This document shows positions 17,119 through 25,785 of a DNA stretch of 59,844 bases, piece by piece (position 1 is the stretch's first letter; every line of letters begins with the position of its first letter). The notes beneath the pieces were generated by a model. It had not been told where the DNA came from. It did not search any database and saw only the letters and a program-made list of their open reading frames with translations. Position numbers and translations under genes: made by a program. The stretch is from Kaistella haifensis DSM 19056 (GTDB lineage: Bacteria; Bacteroidota; Bacteroidia; Flavobacteriales; Weeksellaceae), in NCBI RefSeq assembly GCF_000735695.2, contig NZ_JASZ02000013.1, forward strand, positions 1-59,844. The letters are read 5' to 3'.

Positions 17119-17576
17119 TGAAAACTTTCAAGAAAATTGTTTATTGGTCGCTAATTATTTTTGCAGTGATCCAGTTCATTCCGGTGGACAGAACTTTAAA
17201 ACCTGTGAATCAACAAGAGAATTTCGTTACGGTTTACAATACGCCCAAAAACGTTCAGCAAATCTTGAAAAAAGCTTGTTACGATTGCCACAGCAACGAA
17301 ACTGTTTATCCAAAATATGCTTATGTAGCGCCAATTTCGTGGTCGGTACAGCACCACATCAATGAAGGTCGGGAGCATTTGAATTTTTCTGAATGGGGAA
17401 AATTCAATTCTGATTTAAAGCGTAATATGTTGGAAAATAGTATAAATGCAGTAAAAGACTACTCTATGCCTTTCGCGGGTTATGTTGCGCAACATCCCGA
17501 AGCCAATCTCACCAAAGCAGAGCGGGTACTATTGGTAAATTACTTTGAGGAAATTTTAAAATCAGGAAAGTACTGA
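17118..17576 (+). CDS. Haem-binding domain protein (c-type haem motif)
   Basis: A 152-residue protein of the haem-binding domain family found next to envelope and respiratory genes in Bacteroidetes. An N-terminal helix (KIVYWSLIIFAVIQFIPV) anchors it. The single CYDCH motif near 55-59 would bind haem c covalently. The start at ATG 17118 overlaps the preceding stop (TAATG); the longer frame inside the upstream gene was rejected because it lacks a signal sequence at its own N-terminus. Its electron partner is unknown. The gene ends in a terminator shared with the converging minus-strand gene. Confidence 0.82.
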   Translation: MKTFKKIVYWSLIIFAVIQFIPVDRTLKPVNQQENFVTVYNTPKNVQQILKKACYDCHSNETVYPKYAYVAPISWSVQHHINEGREHLNFSEWGKFNSDLKRNMLENSINAVKDYSMPFAGYVAQHPEANLTKAERVLLVNYFEEILKSGKY

Positions 17577-17588
17577 TTTTTAATTTTT
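17558..17588. terminator. Bidirectional terminator between converging genes
   Basis: AAAATCAG at 17558-17565 pairs with CTGATTTT at 17573-17580, followed by a T-rich run on the plus strand. The stem includes the stop codon of the haem-binding protein gene (17574-17576). Confidence 0.7.
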
Positions 17589-17909
17589 TAGCTGTCTCGG
17601 TCGGTTGAAAATCGACATAATTACACCCGCGAAAAGTCCAATGGTTTTAATAGCAGAAAATTGGGAATTTTCAGGTAAAAACGCACCAATAATACACAAG
17701 GCCGCAGCAGCATACATTGGATAAATGAAATTTTTATTCAACAATGTTGGAGCTTGAAAAATGAAACTTGCGCCGATTAAAACATAAAAGATTTTGTTGT
17801 AAAGCAAATCATTGATTTCTGGGGAAAATAGATTGAAAAATCCTACAATCAGGCAGAGTAATGCGGCAATCGATAGTATTCCTTGGATGGTTTGAGTATT
17901 GGTATTCAT
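17580..17909 (-). CDS. Small four-helix membrane protein, function unknown
   Basis: A 109-residue protein not assignable to a characterised family. Four hydrophobic stretches are visible at about residues 9-27, 40-57, 63-78 and 86-101. A basic tail (RPRQLKN) ends it. It lies one base after the panB stop on the same strand, so it is probably co-transcribed with panB. No functional link follows from that. Confidence 0.65.
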   Translation of the reverse strand: MNTNTQTIQGILSIAALLCLIVGFFNLFSPEINDLLYNKIFYVLIGASFIFQAPTLLNKNFIYPMYAAAALCIIGAFLPENSQFSAIKTIGLFAGVIMSIFNRPRQLKN

Positions 17910-18725
17910 TTAGTAGCTTTCATTTTTGTTAGGGAAATCAACAGCTTTCACGTCTTTTACATATTGTGAAACAGCTCCTGTAATTTCGGTGTATAAATCG
18001 AGATATCTTCTTAAAAATTTCGGTGAAAATCCTTGGTTCATTCCCACCATATCCTGGTACACAAGCACTTGTCCGTCGCAATCTGGTCCGGCCCCGATCC
18101 CGATCGTTGGTATGCTGATGCTCTCTGAAACTTTTTTAGCCAACTCTGCAGGGATTTTTTCTAAAACCAAAGCAAAACATCCTAAATCTTCCAAAAGTTT
18201 AGCATCAGAAAGCAGTTTTTCGGCTTCTGCATCTTCTTTGGCTCTCACTTTATAGGTTCCGAATTGATAGATGGATTGCGGAGTCAGTCCCAAATGTCCC
18301 ATCACAGGAATTCCGGCATTTATAATTTTCTTAATCGATTTTTGAATCTCTACTCCACCTTCAATTTTGATGGCATGTGCACCGCCTTCTTTCATCATTC
18401 TAACCGCAGATTCCAAGGCTTTTTCCGAGTTACTTTGGTAGGAACCAAATGGTAAATCAGCAACAATAAGTGCTCTTTCCACGCCACGAACCACGCATTG
18501 CGTATGATAAATCAATTGATCTAGCGTAATAGGCAAAGTAGTTTCGAAACCCGCCATCACATTTGCCGCTGAATCTCCGATCAGGATAGAATCTACACCA
18601 CCGGCATCTACCATTTTTGCGGTCGTATAATCGTAAGCAGTAAGCATGGTGATTTTTTCTTTGTCGAATTTCATTTTTCGCAAAGTTTCGGTGGTAATTT
18701 TTTTTATTTCTGAATGTACAGACAT
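17910..18725 (-). CDS. panB: 3-methyl-2-oxobutanoate hydroxymethyltransferase
   Basis: A 271-residue PanB that converts alpha-ketoisovalerate and 5,10-methylene-THF to ketopantoate, the first committed step of pantothenate and CoA synthesis. Conserved segments are [14 protein letters not shown] with the metal-binding DS region [26 protein letters not shown], and [18 protein letters not shown]. Length and motifs are complete. The cytosolic homodecamer needs Mg2+ in the family. It is transcribed with or after the Crp/Fnr-type gene on the same strand. Other pan genes are not in the window. Confidence 0.97.
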   Translation of the reverse strand: MSVHSEIKKITTETLRKMKFDKEKITMLTAYDYTTAKMVDAGGVDSILIGDSAANVMAGFETTLPITLDQLIYHTQCVVRGVERALIVADLPFGSYQSNSEKALESAVRMMKEGGAHAIKIEGGVEIQKSIKKIINAGIPVMGHLGLTPQSIYQFGTYKVRAKEDAEAEKLLSDAKLLEDLGCFALVLEKIPAELAKKVSESISIPTIGIGAGPDCDGQVLVYQDMVGMNQGFSPKFLRRYLDLYTEITGAVSQYVKDVKAVDFPNKNESY

Positions 18726-18785
18726 GGTTTCTTTTATTAAAAATGAATATTATGAGATGATTTTTGGCGTAGAGCACCTCTGAAA

Positions 18786-19499
18786 TCACATCACAACGTG
18801 ACCTAATTTAATGAGTTTATCGTGATTTAATATTTTTAAATTTCTACCTTCAACCTCAATCAAACCATCTTGTTTAAATTCTGAAATTAATCGAATAGCA
18901 CTTTCGGTAGCGGTCCCGATGATGTTTGCAATTTCTTCTCTGGTCAATGAAATTTTGATGAAGCCCTCGGGATCCGTTCCCAGTTTTTGTTCTAGGAGCA
19001 AAAGGATTTCCGCCAATCTTTCTCGAACTGTCTTTTGTGCAAGGAAAGTTACGGTGTTTGCAGACTCGCCCAATTCGAAAGCAATTTTCTGAAGCATTAC
19101 AAATGAAAGTCTAGGAGCTACTTCTAAAAGATGAAGGAAAATATCAGAAGGTAAAAACTGTGCTTCCACCTCGGTCATTGCTTCAGCTTTTGCCTGAAAA
19201 TCTTCGCCACAAAGCAAAGATCGGTAACCAATTAAATCGCCTTCTTTTATGAATCTTAGAATTTGTTCCTTGCCATAAACCCCTTGTTTAGACAATTTTG
19301 CGGTTCCTTTGCTTAAAAAATAAACACCATTTGGGGTTCCACCATCCTCGAAGATGGTTTCTCCTTTATGAAATTTAAGATTTTGTTTTGCGGAAAGGTA
19401 TGAAGTAAAATCTTCCAGGGAGAGCATTTCTTTGAAGGATTCGTCACTGAAAACTTTTTGTAAATTTTCTTCAATGAGCGTTTGTTTTTCTAAAGACAT
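18786..19499 (-). CDS. Crp/Fnr-family transcription regulator
   Basis: A 237-residue regulator with an N-terminal cyclic-nucleotide-binding-type beta barrel (about 35-150, with the segment GTAKLSKQG...EQILRFIKEGDLIGYRSLL). The C-terminal winged helix has the recognition segment SLTREEIANIIGTATESAIRLISEF. Only one Cys is present, so it cannot bind the four-Cys [4Fe-4S] cluster of Fnr and must sense another signal. The start is MSLEKQTL, since the 17 preceding residues in the long frame are unrelated. It is divergent to the cbb3 locus and has a palindromic Fnr-type site over its own start region, so self-control and control of the cco genes are plausible. Confidence 0.88.
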   Translation of the reverse strand: MSLEKQTLIEENLQKVFSDESFKEMLSLEDFTSYLSAKQNLKFHKGETIFEDGGTPNGVYFLSKGTAKLSKQGVYGKEQILRFIKEGDLIGYRSLLCGEDFQAKAEAMTEVEAQFLPSDIFLHLLEVAPRLSFVMLQKIAFELGESANTVTFLAQKTVRERLAEILLLLEQKLGTDPEGFIKISLTREEIANIIGTATESAIRLISEFKQDGLIEVEGRNLKILNHDKLIKLGHVVM

Positions 19500-19506
19500 T
19501 ATTTTA

Positions 19507-19518
19507 TGACATTTATCA
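19507..19518. promoter_or_regulatory. Fnr-type palindrome over the regulator's start region
   Basis: TGACATTTATCA consists of TGAC and ATCA half-sites separated by four bases, matching the TGAT/ATCA pattern of Crp/Fnr operators with one deviation. It overlaps the predicted transcription start of the Crp/Fnr gene: minus-strand -7 element TATTTTTG at 19527-19520, with a TTG 20 bases further upstream. Location suggests self-repression. Confidence 0.5.
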
Positions 19519-19519
19519 G

Positions 19520-19527
19520 CAAAAATA
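19520..19527 (-). promoter_or_regulatory. -7 element of the Crp/Fnr gene
   Basis: TATTTTTG on the minus strand matches TAnnTTTG exactly. A TTG at 19550-19548 lies 20 bases upstream, a spacing usual for Bacteroidetes promoters. The leader to the ATG would be about 15 bases. Confidence 0.6.
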
Positions 19528-19562
19528 GGTTTTTTAAACCCCAGAGACAAATTTATTTATCA

Positions 19563-19570
19563 TAATTTTG
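19563..19570 (+). promoter_or_regulatory. -7 element of the ccoI gene
   Basis: TAATTTTG matches TAnnTTTG exactly and lies 20 bases before the GTG start of the copper ATPase gene. Confidence 0.55.
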
Positions 19571-19590
19571 CAAGTCAAATTTATAGGAAA

Positions 19591-21981
19591 GTGTCTGAAA
19601 ACTGTTTTCATTGTGGCCAGAATATTGAGAAAGAACGCATTGCATTTGATGATAAAATCTTCTGTTGCAATGGGTGTAAATCCGTTTATGAAATACTGAA
19701 TATCAATAATTTAAGTAATTTCTACGAACTCAATAAGCGCTCGGGAATTCGACCAGATAACGAGCAGACATCCCAATTCGACTACCTCGATACGCCAGAA
19801 ATTTTCAGTACGATAACCGATTTCTCTGAGGGCAAAACCAGTCTTGTCACTTTCAAAATACCAGTGATCCATTGCTCTTCTTGCATTTGGCTGTTAGAAA
19901 GTTTGCATACTTTAAATCCAAATATCCATTATTCCCAAGTAAATTTTACCCGGAAAAACGTTCAAATTTCTTTCAACCACGAAGAATTAAAACTCAGCGA
20001 ACTTGCAAAATTTCTCACCAATTTAGGTTATAAACCGGTTGTGAACCTAGAAACTGCTGACAAAAAAGAAGAAGTCCTCGATAAAACTTTGCTTATTAAA
20101 TTGGCAATTGCCGGTTTTGCTTTCGGGAATGGAATGTTCTTCAGCTTACCGGAATATACGAGCCAATGGGCAGGAACTACCGATTACTGGATGGAAACCT
20201 ACAAGAATTTGTTCCGATTCATCATGTTTCTTTTGGCAACTCCTGTGGTTTTTTATTCCGCTTCAGATTATTTTAAATCTGCTTGGTATGGCTTGAAAAA
20301 TAAAATAGTAAATATTGATGTACCGATTGTTTTGGGAATCATCATGCTCTATGGACGCAGTATTTATGAGGTTGTCACAGATTATGGAGCCGGATATTTT
20401 GATACGCTGTGTGGACTTTTATTTTTCATGCTGCTCGGAAAAGTTTTCCAAAAAAGAACGTATAGTGCATTGGCCTACGACAGAGATTACAAATCTTTTT
20501 ACCCGATCGCTGTAACAAAAGTTGATTTCAACGGAAAGCAAGAGAATATTTTGCTTTCGGAGTTGCAAATCGGCGATAGAATTATGGTAAGAAACCAGGA
20601 AATTATCCCTGTTGATGGAATCTTAATTAATGGTGAAGGAAATATTGACAACAGTTTTATCACAGGTGAAAGCGCCTCCATTCCGAAAAAACCTGGCGAC
20701 AAGATCTTTGCCGGCGGAAAACAATTAGGTTCTGCGCTGGAACTTGAAGTCATCAAAACGGTAAACCAAAGTTATTTGACTCAACTTTGGAATAAGGAAG
20801 CCTTCAAAAAATACGAAACCGGACTCGACACTTTAACAAATGAAATCTCCAAATACTTCACTTTCATTATTTTAGGCATCACATTAATTGCCGGAATATA
20901 CTGGGGAAGAATCGATTTCGAAAAAATGTTTCAGGTGATTGCCGCGATTCTTATTATCGCTTGTCCGTGCGCTTTGGCGCTCTCTGCTCCGTTTACTTTC
21001 GGACATGTGATGAGGATTTTGGGTAGAAATAAATTCTATGTAAAAGACACCCTCACGATTGAAAAACTTTCGAAAATAGACACTTTTGTTTTCGATAAAA
21101 CCGGAACCATTACCCATCACAAAAAATCAAATATTAAATATGAAGGCGCTGAACTCCAAGAATTTGACTTAAAAAACATTAAAAGTTTATTTAAAAATTC
21201 CAACCATCCATTATCGAAATCAATTTATGAATATTTGGAGGTGAATGACGAATATTTTCCGATTGAAAACTTCAGGGAAATTCCAGGGAAAGGTTACGAA
21301 GCCATGGTTCGGGGAAATCATTACAAGATAGGATCCGCAAAATTGGTTGGGAAAGTCTCCGAAAACTTAGAAACAGCAGTTTACATCAGTAAAAACGAGG
21401 AGTTTTTAGGAAAATATATTTTCAAAAATGAATATCGGGCAAATTTGAATTCGTTGTTTCAGAAGTTAAATTCCTATGAAATCCACATTCTCAGCGGCGA
21501 CAATTCTTCGGAAGAAAAACAACTTAAATCAATGATACCCAATGTTAGGGGAATGGCATTCAACCAAAGTCCGGAAGACAAGTTGAATTACATTAAGAAT
21601 CTACAAGATCAGCAGCATAAAGTTGCGATGCTGGGTGATGGCTTGAATGATGCCGGAGCTCTAAAACAAAGTAATGTAGGAATCGCGATTGCTGATGACA
21701 CCAATTCTTTCACGCCTTCTTCGGATGTGATCATGTCTGGTGATAAACTTGAACTTTTTGATAAGTATTTGCTGTTTTCGAAAGATGCAATGCGAATTGT
21801 AAAATTCACTTTTGGGATCAGTTTTATGTACAACATCATCGGTTTAGGATTTGCTGTGACCGGTCATATGTCTCCCATTTTCGCTGCGATTTTGATGCCG
21901 ATCAGTTCGATCAGTGTTGTGGGGTTTACTTCGATTGCAACTTGGGCTAGAAGCACAAAGTACTTTAAAATCAGGAAGTAA
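19591..21981 (+). CDS. ccoI: Copper-translocating P-type ATPase of cbb3 oxidase assembly
   Basis: A 796-residue P1B-type ATPase of the FixI/CcoI class that exports copper for maturation of cbb3 oxidase. The N-terminal metal-binding Cys clusters are C5/C8, C25-C26/C29 and the HMA-like HCSSC at 94-98. The membrane CPC motif is at 458-460. The phosphorylation site DKTGT begins at D502 and the hinge motif GDGLND is at 682-687. It starts with GTG at 19591, just after a good -7 element, and no in-frame ATG nearby fits. It heads the cbb3 locus, but a terminator and a new promoter separate it from ccoS. Confidence 0.95.
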   Translation: MSENCFHCGQNIEKERIAFDDKIFCCNGCKSVYEILNINNLSNFYELNKRSGIRPDNEQTSQFDYLDTPEIFSTITDFSEGKTSLVTFKIPVIHCSSCIWLLESLHTLNPNIHYSQVNFTRKNVQISFNHEELKLSELAKFLTNLGYKPVVNLETADKKEEVLDKTLLIKLAIAGFAFGNGMFFSLPEYTSQWAGTTDYWMETYKNLFRFIMFLLATPVVFYSASDYFKSAWYGLKNKIVNIDVPIVLGIIMLYGRSIYEVVTDYGAGYFDTLCGLLFFMLLGKVFQKRTYSALAYDRDYKSFYPIAVTKVDFNGKQENILLSELQIGDRIMVRNQEIIPVDGILINGEGNIDNSFITGESASIPKKPGDKIFAGGKQLGSALELEVIKTVNQSYLTQLWNKEAFKKYETGLDTLTNEISKYFTFIILGITLIAGIYWGRIDFEKMFQVIAAILIIACPCALALSAPFTFGHVMRILGRNKFYVKDTLTIEKLSKIDTFVFDKTGTITHHKKSNIKYEGAELQEFDLKNIKSLFKNSNHPLSKSIYEYLEVNDEYFPIENFREIPGKGYEAMVRGNHYKIGSAKLVGKVSENLETAVYISKNEEFLGKYIFKNEYRANLNSLFQKLNSYEIHILSGDNSSEEKQLKSMIPNVRGMAFNQSPEDKLNYIKNLQDQQHKVAMLGDGLNDAGALKQSNVGIAIADDTNSFTPSSDVIMSGDKLELFDKYLLFSKDAMRIVKFTFGISFMYNIIGLGFAVTGHMSPIFAAILMPISSISVVGFTSIATWARSTKYFKIRK

Positions 21982-21998
21982 GTGACCTGATTTTTATT
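21967..21998 (+). terminator. Terminator after ccoI
   Basis: AAATCAGG at 21968-21975 pairs exactly with CCTGATTT at 21986-21993, followed by TTTATTT. The stem begins inside the last codons of ccoI. Confidence 0.7.
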
Positions 21999-22032
21999 TA
22001 GAAATATTTTAAATTAACTAAATTTAACATTT

Positions 22033-22050
22033 AATGATTATTATCATTAT
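22033..22050. promoter_or_regulatory. Perfect Fnr-type palindrome ahead of ccoS-ccoN
   Basis: TAATGATTATTATCATTA is a 7+4+7 palindrome with exact arms, containing TGATTATTATCA at 22036-22047, the classical TGAT-N4-ATCA core. It lies about 15 bases before the -7 element TAAATTTG at 22059-22066 and covers the place of the -33 element, for which no TTG is present. An activator binding here would replace the -33 contact. Confidence 0.65.
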
Positions 22051-22058
22051 TTTTCGCT

Positions 22059-22066
22059 AAATTTGG
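22059..22066 (+). promoter_or_regulatory. -7 element of the ccoS-NO-Q-P operon
   Basis: TAAATTTG matches TAnnTTTG exactly. The transcript would start near 22070-22073, about 25 bases before the ccoS ATG. Confidence 0.6.
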
Positions 22067-22096
22067 GGGCGTTTTATACGTTAATATTGCATAAAA

Positions 22097-22297
22097 ATGG
22101 ACATCTTATATTTAATGATTCTTTGCAGTGTAACTTTAGCTGTTATCTTTTTGATCATTTTTATAGTGAATGCGAAAAAGGGACAGTTTGAAGACGATGA
22201 ATCACCAGCGGTTAGAATTCTTTTGGATTCGGAAATCATCAAGGAAGAACCGGAAAAACAGGGAAAAAAAAATAAAAGTATAGCAGAAAAAAAGTGA
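22097..22297 (+). CDS. ccoS: cbb3 oxidase assembly protein CcoS
   Basis: A 66-residue single-span membrane protein of the CcoS/FixS family, needed for cofactor insertion in cbb3 oxidase. The hydrophobic helix is at about residues 3-24, followed by the conserved charged segment KKGQFEDDESPAVRIL, typical of the family's FDDLEGPAHRIL pattern. The tail is lysine-rich. It starts the oxidase operon behind a strong -7 element and the Fnr-type palindrome, and ends nine bases before ccoNO. Confidence 0.92.
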   Translation: MDILYLMILCSVTLAVIFLIIFIVNAKKGQFEDDESPAVRILLDSEIIKEEPEKQGKKNKSIAEKK

Positions 22298-22306
22298 TTA
22301 GTTTAT

Positions 22307-24586
22307 ATGGAAACACAAAAATTTAGTTATGACAACAGCATTGTGCGTGCGTTCCTTTATGCAACCATAGTTTTCGGACTTGTAGGTTTCTTATTGGGTC
22401 TTACTGCAGCATTAATGCTTTTCAACCCGGAACTTCCTGAGTTTTTCTTTGGGACAGATGATGCTACCATCAAAAGTTTGCAGAGTGGTAACCTTCAGGG
22501 ATTAATCAACACCCAAGGAGCCTTTGGTTTTGGGCGAATCAGAATGCTACACACCAGTGCAGTAATTTTTGCATTCGTTGCGAATGGTTTTTTTGCCGGA
22601 GCTTATTATTCTATGCAGCGATTACTAAAAACCAGAATGTGGAGCGATACGCTTTCTTGGATTCATTTCTGGGGATGGCAACTGATGATTGTTTCTGTGG
22701 TAATTACTTTCTTGATGGGTATCAACACCTCTAAAGAGTATGCAGAACACGAGTGGCCAATCGATATTTTGATCACTGTGGTTTGGGTTATCTTCGGAGT
22801 GAATATGATTGGAACCATTGCTGTGAGAAGAGTTCGTCACCTATATGTTGCCATTTGGTTCTACTTGGGAACTTGGGTTGCAGTAGCAATGTTGCACATA
22901 TTCAACAACTTAGAAGTGCCATTATCTTTCGGCGGTTGGAAATCTTATTCCGCTTACGCAGGGGTAAAAGACGCTTTGGTACAATGGTGGTACGGGCACA
23001 ACGCGGTTGCGTTTGTTTTGACAACACCAATTCTGGGCTTGATGTACTATTTCTTACCAAAAGCAGCAGACAGACCTGTATTCTCTTATAAATTATCAAT
23101 TATTCACTTCTGGTCTTTGATCTTTGTTTATATCTGGGCTGGTCCTCACCACTTGCAATATACTGCAGTACCAGGTTGGGCACAGGCGTTGGCTACAGGT
23201 TTCTCTATCATGCTTATCGCTCCTTCTTGGGGTGGAATGCTTAACGGTCTCCTTACTTTGAGAGGTGCATGGGATAAAGTAAGAGAAAATCCTGTTCTTA
23301 AATTCTTTGTAGTAGCAGTAACTTGTTACGGTATGGCTACATTTGAAGGTCCATTATTAGCAACTAAAACATTAAACAAAATCGGTCACTATACCGACTG
23401 GGTTATTGGTCACGTTCATATTGGAGCGTTAGGATGGAACGGATTCATAACTTTTGGTATGATTTATTATTTGTTACCAATCCTTTGGAGAACCAAACTT
23501 TGGTCTGTAAAATTAGCGAACTGGCATTTTTGGTTAGGAACTTTAGGAATTATTTTCTATGCAGTACCATTGTACATTGCAGGTTTCCAACAAGGATTAA
23601 TGTGGAAACAATTCAACCCTGATGGAACGTTGGTTTACAAAAACTGGTTGGATACCGTAACTGCCATTATCCCTTATTACCAAATGAGATTTGTAGGTGG
23701 TGTGCTTTATATTTCCGGAGCTATTTTAATGGTAGTAAACGTAATCGCTACGGTAAGAAGCGGCTCTTTCCAAAAAGAAGTACCAGCAGAAGCTCCTGCA
23801 CTTGCAGAGGTAACCAAGAAGAGAAAAGAAGGAGAAGGTTTCCACCTATGGTTAGAGAGAACTCCTTTGTTATTAACCATATTGTCTTTTGTAGCAGTAG
23901 CAATCGGTGGCTTTGTAGAAATTGTACCGACGCTAGTTATTAAAGATAATGTACCTACGATTTCAGCAGTAAAACCATATTCTCCGTTGGAATTAGAAGG
24001 TAGAGATTTATACATTAGAGAAGGTTGTAACTCTTGTCATAGCCAAATGATTCGACCTTTCCGTGATGAAGTTGTAAGATTCAACGGTAAAAACGGACAA
24101 TATTCAAAAGCGGGAGAATTTATTTACGACAGACCATTCCTTTGGGGATCTAAAAGAACAGGTCCGGATTTGCATAGAGAAGGTGGTAAAAACCCAAGTT
24201 CTTGGCACTATAAACACATGCTGAACCCAAGAGTAACATCCGCAGGTTCCATCATGCCACGTTATCCTTGGTTAATTGCTAATGATTTGGATAGAAGCCA
24301 AATGGTTGATAAAATCAAATTGATGAAGAACACATTTGATGTTCCTTACACCAAGGCGCAAATCGATTCAGCAGATCAGTGGGCCGATAACCAGGCAGCA
24401 TATATTGTAAAACAAATTTACTCGGAAGCAACCGACGTAAAAGAAGCTTACGAACAAAGAAAAGCTGCTGAAGGGGCTAACTTTACTCCGCTTGAGAAAA
24501 AAGAAATCGTCGCTTTGATTGCGTATTTGCAAAGATTGGGTACAGATATCAAAACTACTGAAATCAAAACAGCAAGTACTAACTAA
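22307..24586 (+). CDS. ccoN: cbb3 cytochrome c oxidase, fused CcoN-CcoO subunits
   Basis: A 759-residue fusion of subunit I (CcoN, haem-copper catalytic subunit) and subunit II (CcoO, mono-haem c). About residues 1-490 form the 12-helix core with the metal-binding histidines, for example WWYGHNAVAFVLTTP and GPHHLQYTAVP, and CHYTDWVIGHVHIGALGWNG-like helix. A basic linker follows, then one helix, and the CcoO part carries CNSCH at 574-578, with RTGPDLHREGG and MPRYPWL. The fusion is usual in Bacteroidetes. The enzyme is the high-affinity terminal oxidase of the inner membrane and reduces O2 to water while conserving energy. Confidence 0.96.
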   Translation: METQKFSYDNSIVRAFLYATIVFGLVGFLLGLTAALMLFNPELPEFFFGTDDATIKSLQSGNLQGLINTQGAFGFGRIRMLHTSAVIFAFVANGFFAGAYYSMQRLLKTRMWSDTLSWIHFWGWQLMIVSVVITFLMGINTSKEYAEHEWPIDILITVVWVIFGVNMIGTIAVRRVRHLYVAIWFYLGTWVAVAMLHIFNNLEVPLSFGGWKSYSAYAGVKDALVQWWYGHNAVAFVLTTPILGLMYYFLPKAADRPVFSYKLSIIHFWSLIFVYIWAGPHHLQYTAVPGWAQALATGFSIMLIAPSWGGMLNGLLTLRGAWDKVRENPVLKFFVVAVTCYGMATFEGPLLATKTLNKIGHYTDWVIGHVHIGALGWNGFITFGMIYYLLPILWRTKLWSVKLANWHFWLGTLGIIFYAVPLYIAGFQQGLMWKQFNPDGTLVYKNWLDTVTAIIPYYQMRFVGGVLYISGAILMVVNVIATVRSGSFQKEVPAEAPALAEVTKKRKEGEGFHLWLERTPLLLTILSFVAVAIGGFVEIVPTLVIKDNVPTISAVKPYSPLELEGRDLYIREGCNSCHSQMIRPFRDEVVRFNGKNGQYSKAGEFIYDRPFLWGSKRTGPDLHREGGKNPSSWHYKHMLNPRVTSAGSIMPRYPWLIANDLDRSQMVDKIKLMKNTFDVPYTKAQIDSADQWADNQAAYIVKQIYSEATDVKEAYEQRKAAEGANFTPLEKKEIVALIAYLQRLGTDIKTTEIKTASTN

Positions 24587-24605
24587 TCATTAAAAAAAGC
24601 ATTCA

Positions 24606-24800
24606 ATGATACCTCAAAATGTAAAAGAAATACTTGGAAATAGTGAAAACGTTGGCTTTTTGCAAACAATAGCAATGTTATTTTTCCTTGTCTTCTTTCT
24701 AGGGATTGTGTATTATGTTTTTTCTCGTCCGAAAAAGCACTACGACGAGGAAGCGAATGCACCTTTACAAGACGATATCACTGAAGACAACAACTTTTAA
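24606..24800 (+). CDS. ccoQ: CcoQ-like small cbb3 oxidase subunit
   Basis: A 64-residue membrane peptide with one helix at about 20-41 (IAMLFFLVFFLGIVYYVF), followed by the FixQ/CcoQ-like segment SRPKKHYDEEANAPLQDD. It lies 19 bases after ccoNO and 11 bases before ccoP, in the canonical position. CcoQ stabilises the assembled complex in other bacteria. Confidence 0.88.
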   Translation: MIPQNVKEILGNSENVGFLQTIAMLFFLVFFLGIVYYVFSRPKKHYDEEANAPLQDDITEDNNF

Positions 24801-24811
24801 ACTATCTACAA

Positions 24812-25690
24812 ATGAAACAAAGAACGCCGGTATACGTTACCATACTCATAATACTTTGTATTTTATATATTGTATTTTACATGTTTGTTCAAAATGCGTC
24901 TTTTCTTAGCTCTCCGTATTTTTGGGGCACAGCAGTTATTTCTACTATTATCGCCCTGATCCATAATTCAATAGGAGACTTAATTGAAAATGCAAAGTTT
25001 AAGGCACTTTCCGAAGAGGAGAAAAAAGCTTATCTAGAATCTAAAAAAGTTCCTTACTTTAAGGCACTTTACAATAGTGCATTCAAAAAGCAATCTGCAA
25101 CTGAAGAAAAAGACATTCTGATCGACCATGGCTTCGACGGAATTATGGAACTTGATAACCAATTGCCAAAGTGGTGGCTCGGCCTTTTCTGGTTCGGTAT
25201 TGCCTATTGTGCAATTTACATGGTGTCTTTCGCTTTCACGGATTTTGCACACCAAGAGAACGAGTATGACGAAGAGTATAAAGCACAAACCGCAAGCATC
25301 GCTGAATATGTAAAAAATACACCTCCGCCAACCATCGAAAATGCGGTGTACTCACCTGAAAATATCGAAGCAGGTGCAGAGGTTTTCAAAACCAACTGCG
25401 TTTCTTGTCACGGCGACGGAGGAAAAGGAGGAATTGGTCCGAACCTGACTGATAATGCTTGGATTAATCAACCAGAAAAAACTTTGTTTAAAAACGTATT
25501 CCATGTGGTTGAAAATGGTTCTCCAAACAACCCCACCATGCAAGCTTGGGGAAAAAATGGTGTACTTACCGGATTTGATATCCAAAATGTGGCAGCTTAT
25601 GTTTATCATATTAACCAAGAACAAAAACCTATTACTCCTGCTGAAGGCGGTGCTGCACCACAAGGTACACCTGCCCATTGGGAGAAGTAA
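24812..25690 (+). CDS. ccoP: cbb3 oxidase cytochrome c subunit CcoP
   Basis: A 292-residue membrane-bound cytochrome c. It has two N-terminal transmembrane segments (about 7-25 and 32-48), an amphipathic stretch and a third helix near 127-147 (WWLGLFWFGIAYCAIYMVSFAF). The periplasmic cytochrome domain has a single CVSCH at 196-200 and axial Met in NNPTMQAWG. Proteobacterial CcoP usually has two haems; one haem is the form seen in many Bacteroidetes. It passes electrons to the CcoO/N part of the complex. A strong hairpin terminator follows. Confidence 0.94.
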   Translation: MKQRTPVYVTILIILCILYIVFYMFVQNASFLSSPYFWGTAVISTIIALIHNSIGDLIENAKFKALSEEEKKAYLESKKVPYFKALYNSAFKKQSATEEKDILIDHGFDGIMELDNQLPKWWLGLFWFGIAYCAIYMVSFAFTDFAHQENEYDEEYKAQTASIAEYVKNTPPPTIENAVYSPENIEAGAEVFKTNCVSCHGDGGKGGIGPNLTDNAWINQPEKTLFKNVFHVVENGSPNNPTMQAWGKNGVLTGFDIQNVAAYVYHINQEQKPITPAEGGAAPQGTPAHWEK

Positions 25691-25720
25691 GTAATCGAGT
25701 AAAACAATAGCTTTTGAAAA

Positions 25721-25767
25721 CATAATTCGTTATTTTTGTAAAATAAAATAACGGATTATGTTTTTTT
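25721..25767 (+). terminator. Hairpin terminator between ccoP and ccoG containing a -7 element
   Basis: CATAATTCGTTATTTT at 25721-25736 pairs with AAAATAACGGATTATG at 25745-25760 (one T-G pair), followed by seven T residues. TATTTTTG at 25731-25738 inside the stem matches the -7 consensus. This could end ccoNOQP transcription and start a separate ccoGH transcript. Confidence 0.7.
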
Positions 25768-25785
25768 ATTTAAAAATAAATAACA

